A DNA stretch of 64,000 bases from IMG/VR virus record IMGVR_UViG_3300028315_000508, positions 82,092 through 146,091 of that record. One strand, written 5' to 3'. Below are positions 7,326-16,242 of this stretch, one piece after another (position 1 is the stretch's first letter; every line of letters begins with the position of its first letter). This stretch comes from a virus. The notes beneath the pieces were generated by a model. That model made no database searches, was not told the DNA's origin, and saw nothing but the letters and a program-made list of their open reading frames with translations. A program made the translations under genes and the position numbers.

Positions 7326-8193
7326 TTGGAGGTCCGCCGCCTTGGGTCCATTTCTGAGTGGCCTTTCCCTTCCGTGCCGATCCGTGGGCTGAACCACTCA
7401 TGCCGCTTCCACGGTTGCCTGGCTGATCCCGTGGACCAAGACCGGACTGCGGGACGCCGAAGATATCAGGGAATAGGGCCTCGACGTCCATACGAAGTTC
7501 GTTCGCGATTGCACTGGCGGTGCCAATGCTCGGGTTTCGGCCGCCTGGGTCGCCTTGCCGGTCTTTCGGCGTTCGGAGAAGCCTGGAGATAGCTGGGACG
7601 TCAACGCCGACAGCACGTGCGAGAGAGGTCACTGAGTGGCCTTGTTGCTCCATGGCTCGCAGCATCGGACTACGGTCCACGGTCGCCGGGTCAACCTTAG
7701 ACTTGAACTCGCCTTCTTTTTCGAATTCGTCTTCGTCCCCACCTTCGAATTCTGGCTGGTCTTGTGTGTTACCAGCAAATCCTCCACCACCTGGAGGCTG
7801 CTCTTCGGCGAGAACTCGCTCGACATTGTGCCAGTTGCCGAGAAGCCGTGGGGTCATGATTTCGAATTCGTCGCCCTTGCTCTCGAAGACTTCTTGGTCT
7901 TTGCTACCACCGATTGGGACAAGCATGGTGTGTCCGGCGTTTGTCGCCATCACCATGTATTCTCCGCACGGGATCGAGAGGGCATGAGAACCGACCGTTG
8001 TGACGTTCAGGAGAGCACCCTCAGATAGGTGCTGCTTGAGTTCAGAGACGCTTTTGAAGCGTCTCAGAGCGTCGAGGGCGGTGATAACTATATCCTGAGA
8101 CGCGTCAATCATCGCGTCGAGTTCGCCGACAATCGGGTCCTCGCGAAAGAGGGAATCCAGTTTGTCCTTGAACGGTACAGACTTTTTCGGCAT
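7315..8193 (-). CDS. protein with Xre-type HTH, possible regulator
   Basis: 292 residues. The N-terminal part (1-125) is an unknown helical/beta domain. A Gly-rich and very acidic linker (about 130-165) leads to a Cro/C1-like helix-turn-helix: MLRAMEQQGHSVTSLARAVGVDVPAISRLLR then IGTASAIANELRMDVEALFP. The last 40 residues are Gly/Ser/Lys-rich. The HTH suggests transcriptional control, but the size and linker also fit a virion-associated DNA-binding protein. A GTATCTTT (plus-strand) motif lies 28 bp upstream of the start. Confidence 0.7.
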   Translation of the reverse strand: MPKKSVPFKDKLDSLFREDPIVGELDAMIDASQDIVITALDALRRFKSVSELKQHLSEGALLNVTTVGSHALSIPCGEYMVMATNAGHTMLVPIGGSKDQEVFESKGDEFEIMTPRLLGNWHNVERVLAEEQPPGGGGFAGNTQDQPEFEGGDEDEFEKEGEFKSKVDPATVDRSPMLRAMEQQGHSVTSLARAVGVDVPAISRLLRTPKDRQGDPGGRNPSIGTASAIANELRMDVEALFPDIFGVPQSGLGPRDQPGNRGSGMSGSAHGSARKGKATQKWTQGGGPPSAN

Positions 8194-8246
8194 AGTTCAG
8201 TTCCTCTCGAATTTGGCATTGTATCTTTGCTTTTCAAAGATAGATT

Positions 8247-8690
8247 ATGAACGGTCTCCTGTTAGAGTTCGATGAGCGGCTTGATCTAATCCTTGAAGCG
8301 GAATTCAAGGAGAAGTACAAAGCTGCCGTAGCTATCGTCCAAGATCGTGATCGATGGCTGCTTGGGCTTGCCAAGAATACTCATGACGACAGGAACAACA
8401 AGTGGGTCCACCCAGGCGGCGGAATTAAGGGAAGGGAGACTCCAGCACAGGCGGCTGTTCGGGAGACGAAAGAAGAGACCGGTATCAGAGTTAAGGCCGT
8501 TGGGAAGCCTTTCAGTACGCTGAAGCACAAGGGCGTGGCTTTCGTCCATTGCAAAGTGACGAGCCATGGCCAAGACCCGGACCCAAATCACGAATTCGCT
8601 GCTCTTGGTTTCTTCACACTGCGGGAGATGCGATCTCTCAAGCTATATCACAATGTCAAATCGCTGATTGATCGCGTCAAAAGCTGCTAA
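8247..8690 (+). CDS. Nudix hydrolase
   Basis: 147 residues with a complete Nudix box at about 58-80 (G-x5-E-x7-REx2EE-x-G: GGIKGRE ... RETKEETG). Family members hydrolyse nucleoside diphosphates linked to another group (X), such as NDP-sugars, ADP-ribose, RNA caps or oxidised dNTPs. The substrate cannot be told from sequence. It is divergent from the HTH gene at 8193 and 27 bp before the next gene. Confidence 0.9.
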   Translation: MNGLLLEFDERLDLILEAEFKEKYKAAVAIVQDRDRWLLGLAKNTHDDRNNKWVHPGGGIKGRETPAQAAVRETKEETGIRVKAVGKPFSTLKHKGVAFVHCKVTSHGQDPDPNHEFAALGFFTLREMRSLKLYHNVKSLIDRVKSC

Positions 8691-8717
8691 TTGGTATTTA
8701 GGTGTGGAGGAACAGTT

Positions 8718-9071
8718 ATGCTCAAAGAAATGAGAGGTATGGAGTATACTCTAGAAATACTCCGTGCCCTACACCACAACGAAGGCCGCCATGACTCCGT
8801 GGCGATCTACAACTTCGTCCAGAATGCCGGTCGTGTCGAAGCTTCCAAAAGCTACGTCCAGAAAATTCTGCCACGCATGGTCAGGATCGGCCTTCTCGAA
8901 TCCAATGAAAACGGCTATACTCTGACAAAGCCGGTTGATGAGGTCACCGTCGATCAGGTCCTCGACATATGCGATATGCCGGACCGAGAGAGCCCCTTGT
9001 ATTCGTTGTGTGATGGAATGAAAAAGGGTGTCTCTCTGACAACGATTGACGAATTCTATGACTTCTCCTAA
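8718..9071 (+). CDS. winged-helix (Rrf2-like) DNA-binding protein
   Basis: 117 residues from ATG 8718, preceded by GGAGGA at 8 nt. It reads as a winged helix: YTLEILRALHHNEGRHDSVAIYNFVQNAG, then SKSYVQKILPRMVRIGLLESNENGYTLTKP, like Rrf2 or MarR-type domains. No cysteine cluster for Fe-S is seen. A putative promoter motif GTATTTAGGT is at 8694-8703. Probably a phage regulator. Confidence 0.65.
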   Translation: MLKEMRGMEYTLEILRALHHNEGRHDSVAIYNFVQNAGRVEASKSYVQKILPRMVRIGLLESNENGYTLTKPVDEVTVDQVLDICDMPDRESPLYSLCDGMKKGVSLTTIDEFYDFS

Positions 9072-9378
9072 TCTGAAATATCTCCCATTCTGGACCCTCT
9101 TCGAGTACATCGGCGACACTCCGCCGCATCCTTTCATACCCGTCTATGTGTTGGAAGAGTATGTCAGGAACGCTCGAGGCCCGCAAGGACCTGTCTCTTA
9201 CAACGCAGTCAACATCGCGATCTACAAGCCGGATTCTGAACTCGTAGCGACCGACATCCCGACAGAAATGTTAATCAGTCCGGAAGAGTTGGTTGATTGG
9301 GCCGACCGCATCGCTGGTTGGTTTAAGGACCACGCGGTCGAGCTTGTAACTACGAGGCCAGAAAATGAAGAAGGTTGA
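9058..9378 (+). CDS. hypothetical protein
   Basis: 106 residues from ATG 9058, overlapping the regulator's stop by 14 bp. Aromatic-rich start (LKYLPFWTLFEYIG) and acidic C-terminus. No recognisable family. It overlaps the following adenosine-deaminase-like gene by 14 bp, so it is part of the same transcript. Confidence 0.6.
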   Translation: MTSPNLKYLPFWTLFEYIGDTPPHPFIPVYVLEEYVRNARGPQGPVSYNAVNIAIYKPDSELVATDIPTEMLISPEELVDWADRIAGWFKDHAVELVTTRPENEEG

Positions 9379-10324
9379 TACCCACCGGCACCTAGGAGGA
9401 TCGATTTCGATTGACTGGGTGTGGCACACCGTCCGCCAGCTCGGACTCAAGCATCTGGCGGAAAGTCTAACGGACGTCACCGAAGCTATGACGTTCAACC
9501 ACGACGAACCACGTGAATTTCATCGCTTCTTGGACAAGTTCAGAATTCTGGACGATATCCCATGGACCGAAGATCTAATCGACGGCTCCATCAAATCCGT
9601 ATGCGACGGTCTCGAAAGGGAGAATATCGATTATTGCTGGCTCGACTTCTCCATCAACAAGTACATGGATGGACCCATGACTTGGCACAAACACGAAGCG
9701 ATCGACTTTATTCACAGCTCATTTGAGACGCATCGCCCCGGTGGGGTTGGGCTGGTGTTGTCTCTCAAGTACGAAGCCCATCGAGCTAGCCAGCGACAAT
9801 ATGCCGATCTCATCCACGACCCAAACGTCGCCGATAAGCTCGTCGGGATCGATCTAGTTGGTGATGAGGGATTCTTCGACTTCCGATTTTACGAGCCAAT
9901 CTTCCGCGAATGGAATGCTGCCGGAAAGATGACGAGGGCTCATGTCGCTGAGTCATGTGAAGCCGACAACGGCCTACATGCGATTGTCCACCTGAAAGTG
10001 ACAAATATAGCACATGGGCTGAAAATGGCGGCGTCGTCAGAAATGATGGCGATCGCAAAAGATCACGGCGTAACCTTCGATCTTGGAATTGGCAGCAATT
10101 ACCTCACCGGTGTCTGGAAAAGCCAGACTTATCACCCAGTCATGACTCTGCTCGAATCAGGGCAGAAAGTCACGCTTGGGACAGACGACCCCGTTCAATG
10201 CTCTACTACGCTCGACATCGAATTTCGTAATGTGCAACAGAACTACGGCGTCTCTGAAGAAGAATGTGATCGGATGAGGAGAACTGCCGTGGAGAATTGC
10301 CAGAAGTATGTTCGAGCACCTTAA
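9365..10324 (+). CDS. adenosine deaminase-like metal-dependent hydrolase
   Basis: 319 residues with the ADA metal and catalytic sites in order: HRH at 7-9, GDE near 167-169, HVAE at 193-196 (equivalent of HAGE), AHG at 217 (equivalent of GHG), SN at 244-245 and TDDP at 273-276. The family deaminates adenosine, adenine or modified purines to inosine/hypoxanthine forms. The substrate is uncertain because several second-shell residues differ. In a phage it could alter purine pools, degrade a nucleotide signal or be used in DNA hypermodification (inference). It begins the long plus-strand sugar module by overlap. Confidence 0.82.
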   Translation: MKKVDTHRHLGGSISIDWVWHTVRQLGLKHLAESLTDVTEAMTFNHDEPREFHRFLDKFRILDDIPWTEDLIDGSIKSVCDGLERENIDYCWLDFSINKYMDGPMTWHKHEAIDFIHSSFETHRPGGVGLVLSLKYEAHRASQRQYADLIHDPNVADKLVGIDLVGDEGFFDFRFYEPIFREWNAAGKMTRAHVAESCEADNGLHAIVHLKVTNIAHGLKMAASSEMMAIAKDHGVTFDLGIGSNYLTGVWKSQTYHPVMTLLESGQKVTLGTDDPVQCSTTLDIEFRNVQQNYGVSEEECDRMRRTAVENCQKYVRAP

Positions 10325-10871
10325 GCAGTTCAAGAAAATCCTTGTTTCCGGCCCACAGCGATCTGGTACGAGAATCTGCTCCGTAATGGTGTCAGAGGAC
10401 ACCGGAATCGAGCGAATCGATGAAGTACGAGCACCGCATATCTTCGTGCCTGGGCAGGAGCTGGCTTATGTGAAGTCACTTGTGCAGGAACGAGAAGAAT
10501 TCGTTCTTCACTGCCCACCGTTCAGCAGGTGGCTCCATGAAGTGTCAGGAGTAGCCGTCGTTCTGATGCGAAGAGCCATCGCGGACATCATAGAGTCGGA
10601 ACGGCGAATTAACTGGCGTAAGGGGCGTCAAGAACTGGAATATACCAAGTATGGATACTGGCGATGGAAGAAGCAGCCCGGCCTCACCAGGACGTTCAAA
10701 CCAATCTCACAAATCAAGTACGAGTATTGGGATAACGTACAAAAGGCACAAATAGAACACGCCTTTGAAGTGAGCTATGACGACTTGATGGGCCATCCAC
10801 TATGGGTTCCGAAGGAAGAACGAAAGAACTTCACATGGGGGCAAACCTCGCAGAACCCGCAACTACTGTGA
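10308..10871 (+). CDS. sulfotransferase-like P-loop protein 1
   Basis: 187 residues. KILVSGPQRSGTR near the N-terminus matches the 5'-phosphosulfate loop (PxRSGT) of PAPS-dependent sulfotransferases. VVLMRRAIADIIESERR matches the 3'-phosphate binding segment with its Arg/Ser. It is shorter than classical sulfotransferases (about 250-300), so the acceptor domain is reduced. Overlaps the genes on both sides. Acceptor presumably a sugar, given its neighbours. Confidence 0.7.
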   Translation: MFEHLKQFKKILVSGPQRSGTRICSVMVSEDTGIERIDEVRAPHIFVPGQELAYVKSLVQEREEFVLHCPPFSRWLHEVSGVAVVLMRRAIADIIESERRINWRKGRQELEYTKYGYWRWKKQPGLTRTFKPISQIKYEYWDNVQKAQIEHAFEVSYDDLMGHPLWVPKEERKNFTWGQTSQNPQLL

Positions 10872-11572
10872 ATTTCGTCATCCTCGGCCGCATCAGAACC
10901 GGCACTTCACAGCTCTGCTCGGCACTGGATTCACATAGCCAGATCCGTTGCAAACTAGAGCTGCTCAAGCACGGCAAATTCAACGTCGGCGTCGACAAAG
11001 TCGAATCGTATCTGACGGAGAAGATCTATACCCCACATACCGAGAAGCCGGTCCGTGGTTTCAAGATCATGTACCACCAAATGTGGGGCCGCGAGACGCC
11101 AGAGTTCTACTGGATCTGTAATGTCCTGCAGCAATTCAAAACGAAAGTGATCCACGTCAAACGGCGGAACTTTCTCGATCACTTTCTATCGATCATTCTG
11201 GCCAGAAACTGCGATATCTGGAATGCCTGGACCGATCGTAGAATCGACAAGCACTTCGTGATGCTCGGGGAGGACACTCTTGATCGCTACAATCAGCCGG
11301 TGCATTTAGACGTCAAATTGATGCTCAGGAAGCTGAAGAGCCAACAAAAATGGGAGCGATCAATCGACGCGATGTTCCCTGATTGTTTTGTCGCTCAATA
11401 TGGAGAGACGGACTTTGGTCTCATTCAGGAATGGCTCGGTGTAAAGCCAGAAGATATCAAGCCGTCAACGGTCAGAATGAGAACCAGGCCCAAGAGAGAA
11501 CTGATTTCTAATTATGATGAGGTCGTCGTCGCACTGCGAGAAATCGGGCGAGATTGGATGCTCGAAGATTAG
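10835..11572 (+). CDS. Stf0/sulfotransferase-like protein 2
   Basis: 245 residues from ATG 10835 (10802 is also possible). FVILGRIRTGTSQLCSALDSHSQIRC is the PAPS 5'-phosphosulfate loop followed by the Stf-type 'hp.i.c..E' segment. VIHVKRRNFLDHFLSIILAR is the 3'-phosphate site. The C-terminus MRTRPKRELISNYDEVVVAL...WMLED is nearly shared with the protein at 13369-14082, so the two are paralogues. Likely transfers sulfate to a glycan. Confidence 0.82.
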   Translation: MGANLAEPATTVNFVILGRIRTGTSQLCSALDSHSQIRCKLELLKHGKFNVGVDKVESYLTEKIYTPHTEKPVRGFKIMYHQMWGRETPEFYWICNVLQQFKTKVIHVKRRNFLDHFLSIILARNCDIWNAWTDRRIDKHFVMLGEDTLDRYNQPVHLDVKLMLRKLKSQQKWERSIDAMFPDCFVAQYGETDFGLIQEWLGVKPEDIKPSTVRMRTRPKRELISNYDEVVVALREIGRDWMLED

Positions 11573-11886
11573 TCGTCTTGTGCTTCGTGCTTGGCGATAT
11601 GTCCCTCGAGAGCCTGTAGCTGGATGAGGATTGGCTCAGCTCTGTCGAGGTAGATCGGTCCCCAATTGGAACGGATGTGGTCGCGGCGTTCTTCGATTCC
11701 CATCGTGTCCATCTGGTGGCACAGCAGTCGGACGTCGTTCGTTTTGAGGACGTTGGTTGATAGGAGTAATGTGTCGAGTTTGTTCCGCAAGTCTCGCCAT
11801 TGGCTGGACATTTCCACCCGTTGGCGGTTTTCCAATGCGGAGGCCACTTTCTCGACGCCAGTTTCGATATCGACTTGCTTTGCCAT
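11569..11886 (-). CDS. hypothetical helical protein
   Basis: 105 residues from ATG 11886, which overlaps the upstream gene's stop as TAATG. Helix-rich with alternating charges (RVEMSSQWRDLRNKLDTLLLS; ILIQLQALEGHIAKHEAQDD), probably coiled coil. Convergent with, and overlapping by 4 bp, sulfotransferase 2. No family recognised. Confidence 0.6.
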   Translation of the reverse strand: MAKQVDIETGVEKVASALENRQRVEMSSQWRDLRNKLDTLLLSTNVLKTNDVRLLCHQMDTMGIEERRDHIRSNWGPIYLDRAEPILIQLQALEGHIAKHEAQDD

Positions 11887-12260
11887 TAGACGCGTTGCCT
11901 TACAACTTGAACATCCTTGGCACCGCCCTTGAGAACAATTTCGCCTGTTTCGGCGACTTCGCATGTTTCGCGGACGACTTTGAGAAACTCTTCCTCAAAG
12001 ACGATATCGGCACCGATCTTGCCATGACGCATTGGAATCACGAAATGAATCCCACCCTCCGCCGGATTGTAGGTAGCATTCAATTCTTGGACCATCAGCT
12101 GAATGTTGGCTGGGGAGAGATCGCCGACTTCGATGAAGTGAACCGTACGTAGAGTAGCACCCGGTCTCACAGTCGGAGGAGGGGCAACTTTGGGTTTCTT
12201 GTCACTGAGGACAACGGTTTGTTTCTTCTGCGGCTGCTTCTTAATTGGCTGAGATTGCAT
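11886..12260 (-). CDS. hypothetical protein with basic Gln/Lys N-terminus
   Basis: 124 residues. A disordered Lys/Gln/Pro-rich tail (1-35) precedes a folded part (LRTVHFIEVGDLSPANIQLMVQELNATYNPAEGGIHFVIPMRHGKIGADIVFEEEFLK) without recognisable motif. GGAGGACTCCAATG gives a strong ribosome site. Upstream lies GCGTATATACG (palindromic), a possible promoter or operator facing the divergent gene at 12318. Confidence 0.6.
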   Translation of the reverse strand: MQSQPIKKQPQKKQTVVLSDKKPKVAPPPTVRPGATLRTVHFIEVGDLSPANIQLMVQELNATYNPAEGGIHFVIPMRHGKIGADIVFEEEFLKVVRETCEVAETGEIVLKGGAKDVQVVRQRV

Positions 12261-12317
12261 TGGAGTCCTCCACCCCGTATATACGCAAGGCGTTCACGAA
12301 CAAGACAGGAGCGAAAA

Positions 12318-12629
12318 GTGAAATCGATTCTTATTACCTTTGCCGATGATGTCGAGCGAGACCAATTCCTGGAGCAAGTCCGGACCGTCAAGGCAGACGT
12401 GGTGACCAAGGCACTTGGCACCATCAAGCTCGACCCGCCGATCAAGGAGGATCACGAACGACAATGTGCCTTGTTCATCTCCGGTCAGAAGATGATGGAA
12501 GGTAGTCTGACGGAACTAAACCGTCGATTTGACCAAGAAGTCGGCAGCCACTCAGGTTCCGTCATCATCAAAGAACTGCGTGGTGGAGAATGGCACGAGA
12601 TCAGGGCACGCCGCCTGCAGAGGACGTAG
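12318..12629 (+). CDS. hypothetical protein, GTG start
   Basis: 103 residues from GTG 12318, with AGGA seven bases upstream. The earlier in-frame region is antisense to the 12260 gene. The segment VKSILITFADDVERDQFLEQVRTVKADVVTKALGTIKLD has a beta-alpha-beta feel but no motif. It overlaps the methyltransferase at 12590 by 40 bp. Confidence 0.6.
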   Translation: MKSILITFADDVERDQFLEQVRTVKADVVTKALGTIKLDPPIKEDHERQCALFISGQKMMEGSLTELNRRFDQEVGSHSGSVIIKELRGGEWHEIRARRLQRT

Positions 12630-13369
12630 ACAAGTTCAGAGACGCGGTACAGCGTCGGATCTCGTACCGTCTCGAGCATGACGAAACTCCTGTCGGAGGT
12701 CTGAATCCGTATCACAGATACTACACAGAAAGCGGCATTGCAGCCTTCCGCCTGATACTCGACCATCTGCATCTCACGAAGACCGACAAGGTTCTGGAAG
12801 TGGGATGCGGAACCGGTCGAGTATCGGTTCCTTTCATCAAGCACCTCGACAAAAATTACCACGCTTTCGACAACAATCTCTGCTTCATTGAGTATTGCCG
12901 AACGCTCGGTGGTAATTTTACATATTTAGATGTGTTTCATGACGATTGGAACCCAGCGGGAACGATAGACCCGCTACAGGTAGAATTCCCGTACCGAAGC
13001 AGACAATTCTCAGCTGTCTTCTCGATGGTGGTGTTCAACCATTTTAGATATACCTGGTTCGAACACTATTGTTCGGAGATCTCACGGGTCCTGACAAAGG
13101 GCGGAAAATTCTTCACCACCTTGATCGTCGCTAAAGAACCGCAAGAAGAGAAACAGCCACCATTCCAATTCAAACACCGCACTGATACCGAATGGTATGA
13201 CTACCGGGACGCCCCGTTGTATAATATTGCGTTTCCCGAGATCTTGATTCGGCGGGCTTTGATCAAGCACGGTCTGATGATTGCCGAGCCCATCAGATAT
13301 GGGAGTTGGAATAAATCGCCATTGGCTTTGTCAGGGTTCGATGTGGTGATGGCACACAAAAGGAAGTAA
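12590..13369 (+). CDS. class I SAM-dependent methyltransferase
   Basis: 259 residues with motif I VLEVGCGTGRVSVP at about 68-81, an acidic residue after beta-2 (YHAFDNN) and FSAVFSMVVFNHFRY as motif II/III. This is the Rossmann methyltransferase fold; the acceptor is not evident, but a sugar or lipid-linked glycan is likely from context. Ends in ATG/TAA overlap with the next sulfotransferase. Confidence 0.85.
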   Translation: MARDQGTPPAEDVDKFRDAVQRRISYRLEHDETPVGGLNPYHRYYTESGIAAFRLILDHLHLTKTDKVLEVGCGTGRVSVPFIKHLDKNYHAFDNNLCFIEYCRTLGGNFTYLDVFHDDWNPAGTIDPLQVEFPYRSRQFSAVFSMVVFNHFRYTWFEHYCSEISRVLTKGGKFFTTLIVAKEPQEEKQPPFQFKHRTDTEWYDYRDAPLYNIAFPEILIRRALIKHGLMIAEPIRYGSWNKSPLALSGFDVVMAHKRK

Positions 13370-14082
13370 TGCTCTATCATCGGCCCATACATTTTGTTAT
13401 TCTGTCCTGGGGCAGGTGCGGCACTGAATGGCTGGTCCAAAGACTCAATTCTCATCCGGAAGTGCGGTGCCTATCGGAGTTCTTCGGTCTAGTCAAGAGC
13501 GAAAATGGCTGGATACCACCGGTCCTTGAACCTATGCTTCCACTATTTTACCAGACGATGGCGACACACCAGGTCCATGGTGTCAAAATCCTGTATACCC
13601 AATTGCAACGAGAAGGTGAAGACCTGGATCTGTTTCTAAAGAGCGTGTTTGGCCGTGGTTCGGTCAATGAGAGGCTTGTGATCCATCTTCTACGCCGCAA
13701 CTATCTTGACCTACTCGTGTCACAAACACTGGCACACACGACTCGTATAATGCACTTCACTAAAGATCAGACAAAGTACCGAGAAGTTTACAATTCCAAG
13801 ATCGTCGTCGATCTGAATTACTTCAGGCATTTCGTTGATCGCTATGAAAGGCTACAAGAATGGGCAGAAAAGATGGTTCCGAGAACCAGACGCTTCTGGT
13901 ACGAAGATCTACAACGGGACGGATTGCAGAGCGTCTTGGATTTCTTGAATCTTCCACAAGCCGACTTATCCGATAGATATTGCAAGATGCGTACAAGACC
14001 AAAGTCGGAACTGATATCCAACTTCGATCAGCTGGTTGGTGCACTTAGCGGTACGCAGTACGAATGGATGCTGGACGGATAA
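13369..14082 (+). CDS. Stf0/sulfotransferase-like protein 3
   Basis: 237 residues. FVILSWGRCGTEWLVQRLNSHPEVRCLSEFF is the PAPS loop and substrate segment; LVIHLLRRNYLDLLVSQTLA is the 3'-phosphate region. C-terminus MRTRPKSELISNFDQLVGAL...EWMLDG parallels the protein at 10835-11572, a duplicated pair with diverged N-termini, which suggests two different acceptor positions. TAATG overlap with the next gene. Confidence 0.82.
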   Translation: MLYHRPIHFVILSWGRCGTEWLVQRLNSHPEVRCLSEFFGLVKSENGWIPPVLEPMLPLFYQTMATHQVHGVKILYTQLQREGEDLDLFLKSVFGRGSVNERLVIHLLRRNYLDLLVSQTLAHTTRIMHFTKDQTKYREVYNSKIVVDLNYFRHFVDRYERLQEWAEKMVPRTRRFWYEDLQRDGLQSVLDFLNLPQADLSDRYCKMRTRPKSELISNFDQLVGALSGTQYEWMLDG

Positions 14083-14690
14083 TGTTAGCACACATGCACA
14101 AACTGGCAATCAAAGGGCGAAGAGGGTTTCCCAAGCTCCTGAAAGAAATCGGTGCAAAAAGAATTGCCGAAATTGGGGTGGCCGATGGTGAAAACATTCA
14201 AACCCTGTGTGAATGCGACCCAGATATCATTGTCGCTATCGATGATTGGGCACAACCATCAAGAAGCACCGAGTTCGTCCATCGAACTGGCATCGTGAAT
14301 GGATTTCATCCTGTTGTTAAGATGGCACTGCAAAACAGGGCCATACTTCCAATCAGATTAGAATCTGAAATAGCGGTCAAGATCTTTGACGACGGTTTCT
14401 TTGACTTTGTCTACATTGACGCCAACCATACCTACAAATACGTGAAACGCGACATTGGTATCTGGTGGGACAAGGTTGCAGAGAATGGCATGCTCGCAGG
14501 GCATGACTACAATCTATGCGAATTACGTGGCCCACAGGTCTCTGGCGTCAAAAGAGCCGTTCACGAATTTGCATCAGAACGTGGCCTCTTGGTAACTATA
14601 GTCGAGGAAGAATCTCCTTATTCATTTGATAGTTGGGTTCTGGTAAAAAGCGAATTCAACTACATGCTTGATCCATGGAAAAGACCATGA
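14082..14690 (+). CDS. class I SAM-dependent methyltransferase
   Basis: 202 residues. AKRIAEIGVADGENIQTL is motif I (G-V-A-D-G), and FFDFVYIDANHTYKYVKRDIGIWWDKV is the 'FVYIDAxHxY' signature of the Methyltransf_24 group, followed by GMLAGHDYN. Many such enzymes methylate hydroxyls of sugars in surface glycans. ATGA overlap with the next methyltransferase. Confidence 0.82.
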   Translation: MLAHMHKLAIKGRRGFPKLLKEIGAKRIAEIGVADGENIQTLCECDPDIIVAIDDWAQPSRSTEFVHRTGIVNGFHPVVKMALQNRAILPIRLESEIAVKIFDDGFFDFVYIDANHTYKYVKRDIGIWWDKVAENGMLAGHDYNLCELRGPQVSGVKRAVHEFASERGLLVTIVEEESPYSFDSWVLVKSEFNYMLDPWKRP

Positions 14691-15490
14691 AAGAAATCCT
14701 TGAATTCGCCTTGCAAAACCCAGACGCCGTCGAACATGTCGATATCAAGCTCAAAGCTGGAGCTATTCCTAAGTTGTTCGAATCTCAGCTTTGGCCTCGG
14801 GCTGTCAATCCATCATTGATCATCGACGAGAGCGACGAAAAACAGGTGGCGACTCGTGCCAAATCGATCGTTCGAACATTCTTGCCGGATCTCTCTGGCA
14901 AGAAATTCTTGGACTTTGGCTCCGGTACGTCTAAAATAGCCGATCATGTCGAAAACGCGGCCGTCGCGGTGTCGTACGATGTGGCTGAATCGCTAGGAGT
15001 GCTTACCGACTGGAATGTAGTGATCGAGCACAAGTATGACGTCATCCTGATGTACGATGTCATCGACCACATGACCAGCGATGGAAAGCTGGTTGGATGG
15101 AACGGGGTCATCGAAATCCTCAAACAACTGGTAGAAGATGCCCTCGCTACTGACGGTGTGATCTACTGCCGCTTGCACCCTTGGACATCCAGACACGGAA
15201 CTCACAACTATCTTCTCGACAACAAAGCATACGGGCATTTTGTAAACGGACAGAATATCGGCATGCCTACCATCGTCACAAAAGAACCGGTCAACCAGTA
15301 CAAAGACATTTTCGCCAAATCCGGTTTGAACATGACGAAAACAAACCTTTTCAGACAACCAATTCCGCCAATATTCAATGATCCAGTATTCGACAGCTGG
15401 TCGAGAGAGATATTCACCTGGCGAAACTCGAAGATCTTCCGCGAAGTGATGAATATCAATTTTGTCGATTGTGTTTTAGAGCGATGCTGA
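14687..15490 (+). CDS. SAM-dependent methyltransferase-like protein
   Basis: 267 residues from ATG 14687 in an ATGA overlap. KKFLDFGSGTSKIADHV is a class I motif I, then KYDVILMYDVIDHM as motif II/III; HPWTSRHGTHNY is a distinctive segment I cannot assign. A methyltransferase fold is likely, acceptor unknown. Third methyltransferase in the operon. Confidence 0.75.
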   Translation: MKEILEFALQNPDAVEHVDIKLKAGAIPKLFESQLWPRAVNPSLIIDESDEKQVATRAKSIVRTFLPDLSGKKFLDFGSGTSKIADHVENAAVAVSYDVAESLGVLTDWNVVIEHKYDVILMYDVIDHMTSDGKLVGWNGVIEILKQLVEDALATDGVIYCRLHPWTSRHGTHNYLLDNKAYGHFVNGQNIGMPTIVTKEPVNQYKDIFAKSGLNMTKTNLFRQPIPPIFNDPVFDSWSREIFTWRNSKIFREVMNINFVDCVLERC

Positions 15491-16242
15491 CCCATGTACC
15501 GGCACCTAGATGGCACTCGGATGGCCAACTGCACGTCGCCACGGTCTATTTTGGCGATTCTCCATTAAACTCGCTGTGGCTTCGTCTACAGCAAGAGTTT
15601 CTCAAACGCACCACGACCAACTATCGCTTTAGCGTATATCTGAATAATTGTGATCAGTCATTATTCAAAGACGTGGACATTCTGGGTGTAGCACCAAAAG
15701 GACTACCATCAAGTCCGTCCCAGAACCACCTATGCTGTCTTCGAGAGCTAGTCAAGCTTATTGATTGCAGCAAGGATCTTTTGATACTGGATAGTGACTG
15801 CTTCCCGATCCTCGAAGGATGGCGACCAATCTTGCAAACCGCCATGGCGGACAGAGGATTTCAAGCGGCTGCCCCGGTCAGAGTGGAGAACCTGGATCTA
15901 TTTCCACACCCTTGTGCGATGTTCGTTACTAGCCAAGGTAGGGAAGATTTCGAAATAATCTCTTCGAATTCTGACAATTTATTGGGCGTTAGGCGACAAG
16001 AACCGACATGCTCCGTTCCGGTTTTCCCTTTGATCAGGACTAACAGGATTAATATTCACCCGATCGGAGCAGCAATCTATTACGACATGTTCTATCATCA
16101 CGGAGCCGGATCGAGACCGGCGATCTTCCACAACATCGATCAAGACCCATACTTTACCGGTAACTATAGCTGGGAGTACTCGATAGATCGCTTGAATCAA
16201 GACCCAACAGGATTCGTCAATTGGTTAATGCGAAAAGAATAA
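15484..16242 (+). CDS. GT-A-like glycosyltransferase
   Basis: 252 residues from ATG 15484, overlapping the previous stop. LHVATVYFGDSPLNSLWLRLQQEF begins a GT-A nucleotide-binding fold, and DLLILDSDCFPIL supplies the DxD metal/nucleotide-sugar motif (DSD). Near the C-terminus HPIGAAIYYDMFYHHGAG could carry acceptor or metal residues. Donor and linkage unknown. Overlaps the next gene by 22 bp. Confidence 0.68.
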   Translation: MLTHVPAPRWHSDGQLHVATVYFGDSPLNSLWLRLQQEFLKRTTTNYRFSVYLNNCDQSLFKDVDILGVAPKGLPSSPSQNHLCCLRELVKLIDCSKDLLILDSDCFPILEGWRPILQTAMADRGFQAAAPVRVENLDLFPHPCAMFVTSQGREDFEIISSNSDNLLGVRRQEPTCSVPVFPLIRTNRINIHPIGAAIYYDMFYHHGAGSRPAIFHNIDQDPYFTGNYSWEYSIDRLNQDPTGFVNWLMRKE

